Assembly (NCBI GenBank): GCA_004356105.1
Contig: SMYC01000021.1
Span: forward strand, 1-37,521
Direction: 5' to 3'
DNA from: Acidobacteriota bacterium
Lineage (GTDB): Bacteria; Acidobacteriota; Vicinamibacteria; Marinacidobacterales; SMYC01
Length of the DNA: 37,521 nt
The notes under the pieces are model-generated. The model searched no databases. It saw nothing but the letters and a program-made list of their open reading frames with translations, and was not told where the DNA came from. Below, in pieces: positions 24,133-33,355 of the stretch (position 1 is the stretch's first letter; each line of letters starts with the position of its first letter). Made by a program: the position numbers and the translations under genes.

Positions 24133-24773
24133 CTGACCTCTTGCTCTACCGGCACGAGCTCGCGGTGGCGCCACTCGGGAACGACGACGCCGAGCGAGAT
24201 GATCATCCGAAGGGCTTCGTCAACCGTCATATCGAGCTCGATGACCTCGTCGCGGGGAACGAAAATGACGAAGCCGGAAGTGGGGTTCGGGGTCGTGGGG
24301 ACGAACACGCACAGCACTTCTTTCCCGGTGCGAATCTGAACCTCGCCCAGTTCGCTCGACGTTTGAAAGCAGACGCTCCAGATGCCTTTGCGGGGGTACT
24401 CCATCAGGAGCACTTTGCGAAATGACTGGCTTGTTGGTGACAGGAGGGTTTCCGCTACCTTCTTGACGCCCGAATAGACCCAGCTCACGAGCGGGATACG
24501 GGCGAGAAGCCCTTCCGAGACCTCCAATAGCCGCTTGCCGAGGAAGTTGGCAGCCAAAAAGCCCGTCGCCACGACGAGCGTAAAAGTGAGGATGACGCCC
24601 AGGCCCGGGATGCGAAAGCCCAACAGGTTCTCGGGACGCAACGCCGTCGGGATCAGCAACAGGGACTGATCCATCAAATTGATGAGCACCCGGAGGATAA
24701 ACAGCGTCACATAGAGTGGGATCCACACTAGAAGACCGGCGGCCAGATAACTCCGGATCTTTAGTCTACGCAT
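24129..24773 (-). CDS. DUF502 family membrane protein
   Basis: 214 residues with two N-terminal transmembrane spans ('SYLAAGLLVWIPLYVTLFIL' at about 8-28, and 'VILTFTLVVATGFLAANFLG' at about 60-79). A short cytosolic segment follows ('IPLVSWVYSGVKKVAETL'), then a soluble beta-rich domain with 'VFVPTTPNPTSGFVIFVP'. These are the family hallmarks: the 'P-x-V-x-x-V-Y-x-x-x-K' and 'P-T-P-N-P-T-x-G' motifs are both present. Function unknown; inner membrane. ATG 24773 is preceded by AGGGG at a rather long distance. It lies 121 bases downstream of the flotillin/PspA cluster and may have its own promoter (24846-24874), though read-through is likely, as no terminator is seen. Confidence 0.85.
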   Translation of the reverse strand: MRRLKIRSYLAAGLLVWIPLYVTLFILRVLINLMDQSLLLIPTALRPENLLGFRIPGLGVILTFTLVVATGFLAANFLGKRLLEVSEGLLARIPLVSWVYSGVKKVAETLLSPTSQSFRKVLLMEYPRKGIWSVCFQTSSELGEVQIRTGKEVLCVFVPTTPNPTSGFVIFVPRDEVIELDMTVDEALRMIISLGVVVPEWRHRELVPVEQEVS

Positions 24774-24845
24774 GCGGTTCCGACACCCCTAAGCAAGGTC
24801 GGTAGATCTTTGATTGTTTTGTTTGTGGAGTAGAGCTCAATCTCC

Positions 24846-24874
24846 AATGTAACCGAGTCGAATCGCGACGGCAA
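24846..24874 (-). promoter_or_regulatory. Possible promoter for the DUF502 gene
   Basis: Minus strand TTGCCG, exactly 17 bases, TACATT (four of six matches each). It lies in the 121-base gap after the YkgJ-like gene, giving a leader of roughly 65 bases. Moderate match only. Confidence 0.25.
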
Positions 24875-24894
24875 GTCTTTCGTGTCATGGCATG

Positions 24895-25404
24895 TTAGTC
24901 TTCGAGATAAAGGCCTTTTTTCAGCTTGGCAAGCTGCTCCGGTGTAAGAGATTCCTTCTCGAGAATCTGGATGAGGCTCTCCCGGCCGCGAGCGAGCGCT
25001 TTGTAACCGCAGCCCTCGAGAAACTCGGGGTTGGCCTGTTCGAGGAACGGGCGCGGGTAGTCGCGGCACATTCCGGGCCGGGAGTCGTAGCTGTCGCAGC
25101 TGCGCGTCGCCCAGTCGAAATGGCTGCACTCAAAGATGAAAGCGCGGTCTTCCCGCCGGGCCTCCTTGAGCACGAAGCCGTTGACATGCCGGTGCCACCA
25201 GAGAAAGACGCGCCGGAACCCGGGCAGGTACCACGTGACTCGGCCGACCTGGATGCCCGGTTCCTCGCAACACTTGCCGCAGCGGCCGCACTCGCCGCCG
25301 AGCTCGTAACGCGTGTCGGCCTGAAGGCGGTGGAGAAACAGCCGCGCGTAATAGACGTAAAGCCCGACGCGTTTGAGTTGCCTGCGAACGGGGCCGTCTA
25401 TCAT
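24895..25404 (-). CDS. YkgJ family cysteine-cluster protein
   Basis: 169 residues. 'GGECGRCGKCCEEPGIQV' (about 36-53) is the CxxCxxCC metal-cluster motif. Further Cys residues in 'FECSHFDWATRSCDSYDSRP' and 'PGMCRDYPRPF' complete the Zn/Fe-binding set seen in the YkgJ/UPF0153 family. Biochemical role unknown. The N-terminus is basic, and a Trp-rich helix ('YLPGFRRVFLWWHRHVNGF') could lie against the membrane. ATG 25404 overlaps the stop of the AAA ATPase gene by four bases (ATGA), so the two proteins are made together. It is the last gene of the flotillin/PspA cluster. Confidence 0.85.
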   Translation of the reverse strand: MIDGPVRRQLKRVGLYVYYARLFLHRLQADTRYELGGECGRCGKCCEEPGIQVGRVTWYLPGFRRVFLWWHRHVNGFVLKEARREDRAFIFECSHFDWATRSCDSYDSRPGMCRDYPRPFLEQANPEFLEGCGYKALARGRESLIQILEKESLTPEQLAKLKKGLYLED

Positions 25405-27149
25405 CGGAGAAGCGCCGCGATCTCCTGTATGCGGTGCTCGAGAGCAATCGCCTTGTCCGGCGCCGCGTACCGCGTGCGCAGTCGTTCGGGGATGAAGTTG
25501 GGGTCGGTGCTCTCGCGAATGGCGACGAGCAGCTGCAGCTCTTTCTCGAGACCGTAATAAGGCGATCGAAAATGCGCGAGCGTGTCACGGATATGCGCGG
25601 CGGAGGGCGAAGGGGCGCCTGCGATCGCGGCGCGGCGGACGCATTGCACGAGCAAGCTTTCGATGTCCGCGCCCGTGAGGTCCTCCGGCAAGGTCGGAAT
25701 ATCGCCGGGAGTCACCTTGACGCCGTTCTTGCGCGCCATCGCGAGAAACATCTCCTGGCGCGCCTCCTCGGTCTCGGGCGGGAAGAGCGGGATGTGGACC
25801 TCACAGCGCCCTTGCCGCTTCAAGTCGACAGGCAGCATGTCGGGACGGCAAGTGAGGAGCATCCACAGGATGCGCCCCCGATAGCGGGTGTCGCTCATGA
25901 GCGACGAGATCATCCCGAACATGCGGCTCGACGTGCCGCTGTCGCCGCCCGAGCCTCGGTTTCCGAGCGCAGCATCGGCTTCGTCGATGACGACGACAAC
26001 AGGTCCTAGGGCTTTGATCACCGAAAGCACTTTCTGGAGGTTGCCTTCGGAGCTTCCGACCCACTTACTGCGGAGGTTTTTGAAGAGGATCGTCGGGATG
26101 CCGAGGCTTCCGGCAAAGCACATCGCCGTGAAGGTCTTCCCCGTGCCGATGACGCCGCAGAGGAGATAGCCCATCGGGAGCGCATCGAGGCGACCTTTGT
26201 TGAACAGCGCCACATCTTGCTCGAGGCGGTCCTTGACTGCGTCCGGCGCGACAACCATGTCGAGGTCGAAGCTCGGGGCCACGAACTCGACGAGGCCGAA
26301 GCACTGTTTCTCGATGAGCTCTTTTTTGGCCTCGCGTAGACTCGCGAGCTCCTCGGAGCCTGTGACCGCCTGCGTAAGACCGACGAGCGTCAGGCCATTG
26401 CCTTCGCGGGCGACCGTTTTCGCCAGCGCCGTGTCTTTCAACAACTGCTTCACGTAGCGCTCACGCGTTGTTTCGTCCGGGAGCTCGACCTCGACTTTGG
26501 AGATGAACGGGTTCTCGACGAGACGGCGGTTGACATCGCCGAGGTTCTCGGTGACGAGACAAAGCGTTACATCGGCGGCTCGAATCCCAGGATCGTTGGC
26601 CCAGTTCAGGAGCTTGATGAGATTGGCGCCGAGCTCGCCCGAGAGCCACGAGCCGTCGACGGCCGGAGTAATGGTTTCGACATAGCGGATGACGATCGCG
26701 AGGCTCTTGCGATTGCCGTCTTTCGGTGTTTCGACGAGCTTGTGGAGGATGTAGCGGTCGAGAAGCTCGAGCACGATTTTGGGATCTTTGGGCCTCGAGG
26801 TCGCGAAGCTCGTGCCGCTTATCGAATCCACCGCTTTGAGCGTCTTGTAAAAGTCCTCTTGCATGGACGCCCGACGGTCGCCGTCCCCGGGAGCGAGAAA
26901 GCGGATGCCGCTACCGCGATCGTATGTTAGAACGATGTCCCGCTGGCCGAAAAGCTGGGTGGCAAGATAGTCGTCGAGTGAGATGAACGCGTTCTTGACG
27001 TCAACGTCGGGGACGTCAGCGACATCAGCAACTGGGACGAGGTCGTGGACGTTTCCATGGAGAAGGAAGACGCTCGCCGCGCCCGCGACGTAGCTCGCGG
27101 CAAGCTCCCGCGCCCAGGTGGGCGCGCCGCTTCCCAAAGGGTTATTCAC
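25401..27149 (-). CDS. Classical AAA-type ATPase partnered with PspA
   Basis: 582 residues. The first ~290 form an N-terminal domain that resembles a degenerate ATPase ('SVFLLHGNVHDLVPV', 'SLAIVIRYVE', 'VTLCLVTENLGDVNRRL') without a P-loop. The active AAA module follows: Walker A 'GVIGTGKT' (about 331), pore-loop aromatic 'SKWVGSSEGNL' (about 358), Walker B 'VVVVIDEADAALGNRGSG' (about 382), and sensor/Arg-finger region 'LLTCRPDMLPVDLKRQGRCE'. A C-terminal helical lid follows. The 'SKWVG' pore loop is typical of substrate-threading or filament-disassembling AAA proteins. Start: GTG 27149 inside the PspA 3' end (eight-base overlap). This and the YkgJ overlap downstream indicate a tight functional set. 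Confidence 0.85.
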   Translation of the reverse strand: MNNPLGSGAPTWARELAASYVAGAASVFLLHGNVHDLVPVADVADVPDVDVKNAFISLDDYLATQLFGQRDIVLTYDRGSGIRFLAPGDGDRRASMQEDFYKTLKAVDSISGTSFATSRPKDPKIVLELLDRYILHKLVETPKDGNRKSLAIVIRYVETITPAVDGSWLSGELGANLIKLLNWANDPGIRAADVTLCLVTENLGDVNRRLVENPFISKVEVELPDETTRERYVKQLLKDTALAKTVAREGNGLTLVGLTQAVTGSEELASLREAKKELIEKQCFGLVEFVAPSFDLDMVVAPDAVKDRLEQDVALFNKGRLDALPMGYLLCGVIGTGKTFTAMCFAGSLGIPTILFKNLRSKWVGSSEGNLQKVLSVIKALGPVVVVIDEADAALGNRGSGGDSGTSSRMFGMISSLMSDTRYRGRILWMLLTCRPDMLPVDLKRQGRCEVHIPLFPPETEEARQEMFLAMARKNGVKVTPGDIPTLPEDLTGADIESLLVQCVRRAAIAGAPSPSAAHIRDTLAHFRSPYYGLEKELQLLVAIRESTDPNFIPERLRTRYAAPDKAIALEHRIQEIAALLR

Positions 27150-27897
27150 CGGACTCTGGTGTAGCCTCTCTCTGCGGTCCTACTGTTTTCGCACTCGATT
27201 CCGTAGAAGGCTCGGCGAGCCCTTGCTCGATCTTGAACTGCGCGAGCAGCTCTTGCGCCTCGGCCTTTTCCGCGGATTGCTTTGCTTTCAGCTGGTCGAT
27301 GCCTTGATCGCTCAGATCCGAGGCGACCTTCGAGCGCGCTTTTGCTTTGTTGATCTGGTCATCGACGCGGCTCAGGATCGCGCCGATATCGGACGAGACG
27401 TTGAATTCGGTGTTGAGCGCGCCGGCGGTCTCGGAGACCTCAGCTAGAGCCTTCTCCATTTGGAGCGCGGCTTTCTTATTGTCAAGATCCTTCTTGGCGG
27501 TCTCGATGTCCTTGAGCGCGGCTTTCATCTTCAGGAGGTTGTTCTCGTAGTTCTCGCGATGTTGCCCGAGCTGCTCGGTGTTGCTCTCGAGCTCGCCTTT
27601 GACGCGAGCGAGGTCGAGAGCGAGCTGGCCCGCCATCTCTTCCTGATTGGCCTTCAAGTGGTTTTTGATCTGGCCTGTGATGCTTGCGATGTGCGACGTC
27701 TCGCTTCCGACTTGACCTTCGACTTTCAAAACGAGTGCTTGATAGCTGATCAAGCCCTGGCGCGCCTCTTTCAATCGCGCGGTGGCCTGCTGGAGCTGGC
27801 TCTCCGCGAGCGCGATGACGTGTTTGTCCTCCATCTCAGTGACGGATTGGTTGAATATGGCGTACCAGACGGCTCGGATCCGCTCGAATAGCCCCAT
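27142..27897 (-). CDS. PspA/IM30 family membrane-stress protein
   Basis: 251 residues, starting 'MGLFERIRAVWYAIFNQS', the amphipathic N-terminal helix that binds membranes in this family. Nearly all-helical coiled coil follows to about residue 225 ('LAESQLQQATARLKEARQGL', 'HLKANQEEMAGQLALDLARV', 'LKDIETAKKDLDNKKAALQM'), with an acidic disordered tail. PspA and IM30 belong to the ESCRT-III superfamily and form rings and rods that protect or remodel membranes. Start: ATG 27897 with AAGGGAG eight bases upstream; a longer frame to 28110 is spurious, as it lies within the DUF3686 gene's 3' end in another frame. It follows the DUF3686 gene by 64 bases and overlaps the AAA gene. Confidence 0.9.
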   Translation of the reverse strand: MGLFERIRAVWYAIFNQSVTEMEDKHVIALAESQLQQATARLKEARQGLISYQALVLKVEGQVGSETSHIASITGQIKNHLKANQEEMAGQLALDLARVKGELESNTEQLGQHRENYENNLLKMKAALKDIETAKKDLDNKKAALQMEKALAEVSETAGALNTEFNVSSDIGAILSRVDDQINKAKARSKVASDLSDQGIDQLKAKQSAEKAEAQELLAQFKIEQGLAEPSTESSAKTVGPQREATPESGE

Positions 27898-27961
27898 CAC
27901 GAACTCCCTTCGGTGAGAATTGGTTTTGGAAATCGTAGCATAGCGTCGATGTCGAGGGCGT

Positions 27962-30900
27962 TCATGGCGAGGCCTCGTCTGTCTCCTCTTCTTCGGTAAT
28001 GTTCGAAAGTGCGGAGACGTTAATTTTCTCGAGCGCGTCGACGAGCTCCTGGAGATCGTCGACATATTCGAGTTTCTGTATGAGCGCTTTGACTTTCGGG
28101 TCGTCGACACCGCGATAGCCCCGGAAGCGATGCGCCATGAAGCGCATCAATGGGATGAGGGTGCCTTCGATGAGGTAGGACTCGCGCGAGATGAGCTCGT
28201 AATCCACTGGCGGCGCCTGCGCCTCGGCCTGCGGTACGGCGGCGAGTCCGTTCTGGAAGGCCTCGAGAAGCTCGTGGAGCTTGTCGATATAGGGCGCGAG
28301 GTCGAGCTTGACCTCCAGGTTGGGCGGGAGGTTGGGCGCGGTGAACGCCGCCAGATCCGGATCCGCCGAGGCTTGTGGGGGGGAAGCGGCGCTCGAGGCG
28401 GCGCGCTCGATGCTCTGACCGATGTCTTCGAGATGTTCGGAGACCAAGCTAAGCTGCCCGGTGACCCGCGTCACGGGGTCGTCGTCGCCGCTTCCCATAC
28501 GTTGCACCCGAACGAAGCCGCTCTTGATCTCCGCCCAGCGCGCCTTTTGGCTCTCGCTCATCCGGCCGCGCATCTCGGCAAGCTTGAGAAGGTTCTCTTC
28601 GGCGCCGGTCGTCAAAGTCTGCGATTCGCCGAGATAGTGGTCATCGATGAGGCTTTCGAGCTCGTCGTCGTTCATCGCGCCGACGATCTTCTCCGCGAGC
28701 TTGTTCATGTTGCGGTAGCTGCCCTGGAGCCTGAACGGCGGCTCGGTGCGATAGGCGTCTTTCTGCGACGCCGAGCGAATATATTGCTGGTTGATCGCAA
28801 GGAGCACCTGCTGGACTTTTAGAAGCTTCTTCAGAACGGACTGGATCTCGCCGAGCTCGACGGCGGAGTAGCCGTGTTTCAACTGGTCCGTTTGGATCGC
28901 TTCGCCGTTCGCCATGCGCACGAGCAACTCGATGTCAGACTGCTCGCGCGTCGTGAGGGGCGCGAGGACGGCGTTCGACGTCAGCGCGTTCTCGATGTAC
29001 GAAAGCGCGAAGACGTCGTCATTGCCTTCGAGGATGTCGCCTAGATTGTAAGTGTCGGCGCGGTTCGCGAGCATGTCCGGGATCTGGAATTTCTCGCCGG
29101 ATTCCGTGTAAGGGTTTCCCGCCATGCACACGACGAACTTCTTGCCACGCAGATCGTAGGTGCGCGTCCGCCCTTTCCAAACACCTTCCACTTTTCGCTG
29201 CGCGTCGCAGAGGGAGATAAATTTCTGCAGAAACTCTGGATGGGTGTGCTGGATGTCGTCGATGTAGAGAAGGACGTTGTTGCCCATCTCGAAAGCGAGG
29301 TTGAGCTTGTTGACTTCCTGGCGCGACGTCGCGTTGGGCGCTTCTTCCGGATCGAGCGACGTGACGGAGTGGCCGAGGGCTGGGCCGTTGATCTTCATGA
29401 AGACCAGGCCGAGGCGGTTGGCGAGGTACTCCATCAAAGTCGTCTTGCCGTAGCCCGGAGGCGAGATGAGGAGGAGCATTCCCATGAGGTCGGTGCGCTT
29501 GGCGTCCCCGAGAGCCCCCATCTGTTTCGCGAGGTTGTCGCCGATGAGCGGCAAGTACACGTCGTTGATGAGTCGATTGCGCACGAAGGACGACATGACC
29601 TTGGCCTTGTACTCGTCGAGACGCAGGCTCTCGCGCTCTCGCTCGAGCACATCGTGCCGCGCCTTTTGGAAGTCTCTGAAGCCTTTGACCTCTCGGTGGC
29701 GAAAGTGGCCGAGCCGCGAGAGGAACTCATCGAGATGGAGCTCCATGCGGCCTTGCGGCATGCGGGAGTGCTGCCCGAGGAGCCCCTCGACCGTGACTTT
29801 GGCCTGGGCGCTCGAGATGTCGCGGCTCACTTTGTCTTCGAAAACAAGCGCAACGACGGCTTCGAGGGAAGACCGAGCCAAGCGATCGCCATTCTCCGAG
29901 CTCGCGACAAAAGCCTCCATCCACGCCTCGGTGAGCTCGTAAGCGCGCACGGGCGTGTCTCGGAGCGCGCGCAGGTCCTTTTCGAGCTCGCGGTCACTGC
30001 CGGACTCACGCAAGTGCTTTTCGAAAGCGCGCTTGAGCTCGTCTGCATCGGCACTCAGAACGAATTTCTGCGGCTCACGTGCGATTTCTTCGAGCAGGTA
30101 AGCGCCGGCTAGTCGTGACGCTTGCTTCGGCACATCGATCCCGATCTCGGCGAGATAGGTTGCGATAGCTTCGTTGAGCTCGGCACCGAGCTCCGTCATC
30201 GCGTTACTGTGCTCGAATTGGTTACGGAGGCGGATGAGGCCGCGAGCTTGGCTCTCCCAGGCCGCGCGCTTTTTCCGGTCGCTGTAGAGCGCCCAGAACA
30301 CCGTAGCTAGTGCACGCGCGTCCGGAGTGAATCGAAGCAGATCCGCGGTCTCGTGCATGCCGAGGATCTTTTGCAAGATTAGTGTTGCGTCGGCGTCGTG
30401 GAGGCCGCGCTCATAACCCTCGTCATATCTCTCCGCGGCGTAGTCGCGGACGATGCCCAAAAGCGCGCCTTCGCTGCGTATGGCTTCGAGAAGCTTTCTG
30501 AGCGACAACCCGGAATCTCCGAGCTCTGCGTCTTCGAACACACAGTAGGCCAGATATTCGCCCCGATAGACCTCACGCGTTTCAGAGACGAGCTCTTGCG
30601 ACCAGAAATCGCGTGTCTTTGCGAAGACCTCATCTTCGACCTGCTCGTAAAAGCCGGTGCCGGTGAGATGAAAGGCCATGGCATCGTCGCGAGGAACCAT
30701 GGTGAGCTCGAGAGGCTGGGTGTTGACGCTGAATCGATGGCGGCCGAGCTTGATGACGTTGGCGCCGTCCTCGTAGATCTCCTGACGATCGCGGAGGCTT
30801 CGGGCGGCTTCTTCTTTGGCGGCTTTGAGGCGGCCGTCGATCTCGTCGGCATGGACGGAGGCGCCGAGCTCTCGTAGATTGTTGGCCGTGCTTCGAAGCT

Positions 30901-33337
30901 TCGAGACCATGGCATCGGCGGCGAAATAGGCGTTGAGGTCGTCCGCGGTCTCGAACGTTTCCGCGCGCCGCGTCACACTTCGGAGGATGCGCTCGGCGGC
31001 CTGCATCAAGTTTTGTGTTCGACGCTGGCGCCGGTCGACAAGGGACTGCTTCTTCGAGCTGAACGCCTCGTAGACCTCTTCGCGTTTGGTCGTGAGCTCT
31101 TCGGTGAACGCCTCGAACTCGGAGAAGCGGGTTTCCAAATCCTCGAGCTGCAACATGAGCTTCGAGAGTCCTTCGTCGCATTTCTCGGGTGTGTCCGATA
31201 GCGACAGAGCGCTCGTTACGCTTTGGCTCAAAAGCTGGAACTGCACGCCGAACTCGGCGATGCCTTCCTTGCCGAGAAGCTCTTTGCGCCGGTTGGTGAT
31301 GAGCGCGCGCACGCGGTTGAGGCTTCCCATGATCTCGGAGATGTTCCCGAGAATCTGAGTGCGGATGGTCGCGTCGTCAATCTGGAGCGAGCCGATAACG
31401 TCGGTCAAGAGATCGAGACTGTCAGAAAGCTCTTGGAGTGCGTCATGATGGGCGTCCGCCTCCATGACTTTCGAGAGTGCGGGCACTCCTTCTTCGAGCT
31501 CGCGGGCGCGCTCTTGGTAGGGAAGCAGCGCTTCATCCTGCAGAAGAAACTCGACCGCACGCTCGCTGACATTGTCGAAGCGCTCTACGATCTCCACTTC
31601 GATCGCGTCAATTTGGGCGAGGTCGATATAACGTACTTCGCGCAGTGTGATGAGGCGGCCACGCGCGGAGCGCAAGCTCGCAAGGCAGGCGACATATTGA
31701 TCGATCGAGATCCAGGAATCGGGATAGATGGTGCGGAAGATCTCCTTGACCTTCTCGTGTGCCTCTTCGAGAGATTTTCTCGCCTGCGCTCGCAGCGCTT
31801 CGACTTTCTCGAACTCGTCGATGATGCTCTCGGCGGCTTCGTGAACTTCTCGGAGGGGCTCACGAAGGTTTCCGATCTCCGGGTTGTCGAGCCAGTAATA
31901 GCTGTCGATGACGCGTTGCGCTGCTGCGACGAGGTCTTCGTATTTCTGACGCGTCGGCTCCTGCTCGTCGACCATGCGGCGGATGCTCAAGCAGTCAGAG
32001 ACGCCGCGCACGAGCTCGGCATTGCCGACTTTCTCGAGAAACGAGCCGGTGGACGGTCTCGACTGGACGGCTTCGTCGCTCAAGAAGGGCGTGCGCCAGA
32101 TTTGCATCCCGTGAACGCGCTTGGGCTCGTCGTCACCGGCGCGGAAAACGACGAGCGTGCCGTCGGGGTAGAGGCTGAAGCCGTGGCAGGTGAGCGGGTT
32201 GTCGACTTCTTTCCGGATCATGTTGTACGGAAGGAGGATCGTGCGCCCGGACTCGCGCTCGTGAAAGGCGTAGAGGACGTCTTCGCCGTTTGGTGAACGC
32301 AGACGTCTCATGAACTCCATCCCGTGGAACTCGCGGTCGAAGGACTTCGTGTGGCCGTTCTGGAGGTAGTAGCCGCCAGGGAAGATGAGGCCGTGGTCCT
32401 CGGGAAGCTGCACGCAGGATTGGCCGATAGCGTCGATGCGATCGACTTTTTTGGTGCGTGTGTTGTAGACGAGGTACCGGTGCTCCGTTTCGCGATAGGG
32501 GAGCATCTTCAGAAGAATGAGCGTGCCCACCTTCGCGTAGTGGACTACTGCGTCGTCCAAAGATTGGTCGGCGTCGAGCACCGGCTCACGATAGATGCCC
32601 TGGCCGTCTTCGGTGTTGTTCTCGATCTTGATCGTGAGATCCCCGCCGACGGTCTCGACGAAAACTTCGTCGAGAATGTTGACGTGCGGGTGACGGCCCT
32701 GGACGTGGTCTTCACGCGCTGTGAGCGTCCATTCGAAGTCATGGGTCGGAGGAAAAACGTGGTCGCGCTCGCCGCGATTGTCGATATAGGTAACCGCGCC
32801 GTCGGGGGAGACGGCCCAGCGGAACACGCGCACGTCCCCGATCTTCTCGCCGATTTGGAATACAGCGAGAAGCTTCTCGCCGACCCGTCTCAGCTGGAGG
32901 AGCTTGGTGTTCTTGTAATAGTGATAGAGTTCGTGGAACTCCTCGAGAAATTTGGTGTCCGCGAGAAAGTAGTCGGGAGAGTCCTTCTCGACTTTGCGGA
33001 AGACGAAGCCGTCCTCGGTCTTCTCGTGGCTGTGAAGGCTTAGAACGTCTTCGACGTGGGTCTCGCGCTTGAGGCCGATGAAGACGTTGTAGCCGAACAG
33101 GAGGTAGTTACCCACCTCCTTGATGTCGCGCGGGATGCAGTTGTTCTCGGTCCGGATGCGCTCGTTGCCCAGGACCGCGAGCTCGGTACCTCCGAAGATC
33201 TCGAGGCGCTTCTTGTTGAGCCCATCGGCTCTCTCGGCGAGTGTTTTGCCGTGGCCGAGCAAACGGTCCCGGATGATCTCGTAAGTGCCCCGCTCGATCT
33301 CAGGCTGTTGTTGTACGTCCGTGCTCGTCGTACTCAT
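27962..33337 (-). CDS. DUF3686 AAA ATPase ('DNA repair ATPase' family), 1791 residues
   Basis: This is the largest gene here. Residues 1 to about 450 form a beta-rich domain ('LFGYNVFIGLKRETHVEDVL', 'LYHYYKNTKLLQLRRVGEKL', 'GLIFPGGYYLQNGHTKSFD'), the DUF3686 region. About 450-900 is long coiled coil. About 900-1200 is a mixed helical region ('GRHRFSVNTQPLELTMVPRD'). An AAA core follows: Walker A 'PPGYGKTTLMEYLANRLG' (about 1294), Walker B 'NVLLYIDDIQHTHPEFLQK' (about 1355), and 'FVVCMAGNPYTESGEKFQIP' as sensor 1. The C-terminal ~350 residues are helical. Family members are labelled ATPases involved in DNA repair, on weak grounds; here the neighbours are membrane-scaffold genes. ATG 33337 lies 18 bases after the flotillin stop, with AAAGG upstream. 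Confidence 0.85.
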   Translation of the reverse strand: MSTTSTDVQQQPEIERGTYEIIRDRLLGHGKTLAERADGLNKKRLEIFGGTELAVLGNERIRTENNCIPRDIKEVGNYLLFGYNVFIGLKRETHVEDVLSLHSHEKTEDGFVFRKVEKDSPDYFLADTKFLEEFHELYHYYKNTKLLQLRRVGEKLLAVFQIGEKIGDVRVFRWAVSPDGAVTYIDNRGERDHVFPPTHDFEWTLTAREDHVQGRHPHVNILDEVFVETVGGDLTIKIENNTEDGQGIYREPVLDADQSLDDAVVHYAKVGTLILLKMLPYRETEHRYLVYNTRTKKVDRIDAIGQSCVQLPEDHGLIFPGGYYLQNGHTKSFDREFHGMEFMRRLRSPNGEDVLYAFHERESGRTILLPYNMIRKEVDNPLTCHGFSLYPDGTLVVFRAGDDEPKRVHGMQIWRTPFLSDEAVQSRPSTGSFLEKVGNAELVRGVSDCLSIRRMVDEQEPTRQKYEDLVAAAQRVIDSYYWLDNPEIGNLREPLREVHEAAESIIDEFEKVEALRAQARKSLEEAHEKVKEIFRTIYPDSWISIDQYVACLASLRSARGRLITLREVRYIDLAQIDAIEVEIVERFDNVSERAVEFLLQDEALLPYQERARELEEGVPALSKVMEADAHHDALQELSDSLDLLTDVIGSLQIDDATIRTQILGNISEIMGSLNRVRALITNRRKELLGKEGIAEFGVQFQLLSQSVTSALSLSDTPEKCDEGLSKLMLQLEDLETRFSEFEAFTEELTTKREEVYEAFSSKKQSLVDRRQRRTQNLMQAAERILRSVTRRAETFETADDLNAYFAADAMVSKLRSTANNLRELGASVHADEIDGRLKAAKEEAARSLRDRQEIYEDGANVIKLGRHRFSVNTQPLELTMVPRDDAMAFHLTGTGFYEQVEDEVFAKTRDFWSQELVSETREVYRGEYLAYCVFEDAELGDSGLSLRKLLEAIRSEGALLGIVRDYAAERYDEGYERGLHDADATLILQKILGMHETADLLRFTPDARALATVFWALYSDRKKRAAWESQARGLIRLRNQFEHSNAMTELGAELNEAIATYLAEIGIDVPKQASRLAGAYLLEEIAREPQKFVLSADADELKRAFEKHLRESGSDRELEKDLRALRDTPVRAYELTEAWMEAFVASSENGDRLARSSLEAVVALVFEDKVSRDISSAQAKVTVEGLLGQHSRMPQGRMELHLDEFLSRLGHFRHREVKGFRDFQKARHDVLERERESLRLDEYKAKVMSSFVRNRLINDVYLPLIGDNLAKQMGALGDAKRTDLMGMLLLISPPGYGKTTLMEYLANRLGLVFMKINGPALGHSVTSLDPEEAPNATSRQEVNKLNLAFEMGNNVLLYIDDIQHTHPEFLQKFISLCDAQRKVEGVWKGRTRTYDLRGKKFVVCMAGNPYTESGEKFQIPDMLANRADTYNLGDILEGNDDVFALSYIENALTSNAVLAPLTTREQSDIELLVRMANGEAIQTDQLKHGYSAVELGEIQSVLKKLLKVQQVLLAINQQYIRSASQKDAYRTEPPFRLQGSYRNMNKLAEKIVGAMNDDELESLIDDHYLGESQTLTTGAEENLLKLAEMRGRMSESQKARWAEIKSGFVRVQRMGSGDDDPVTRVTGQLSLVSEHLEDIGQSIERAASSAASPPQASADPDLAAFTAPNLPPNLEVKLDLAPYIDKLHELLEAFQNGLAAVPQAEAQAPPVDYELISRESYLIEGTLIPLMRFMAHRFRGYRGVDDPKVKALIQKLEYVDDLQELVDALEKINVSALSNITEEEETDEASP

Positions 33338-33355
33338 GATGATGTGAGCCTTTCG

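Noticed and set aside
27142-28110. Longer 322-codon version of the PspA gene
   Set aside because: The first 71 codons are an Arg/Ser-rich shadow of the DUF3686 gene's end; the clear ribosome site and family start are at 27897.
31223-32296. 357-codon open frame on the plus strand inside the DUF3686 gene
   Set aside because: No ribosome site or recognisable domain; explained by high GC at third positions of the minus-strand gene.
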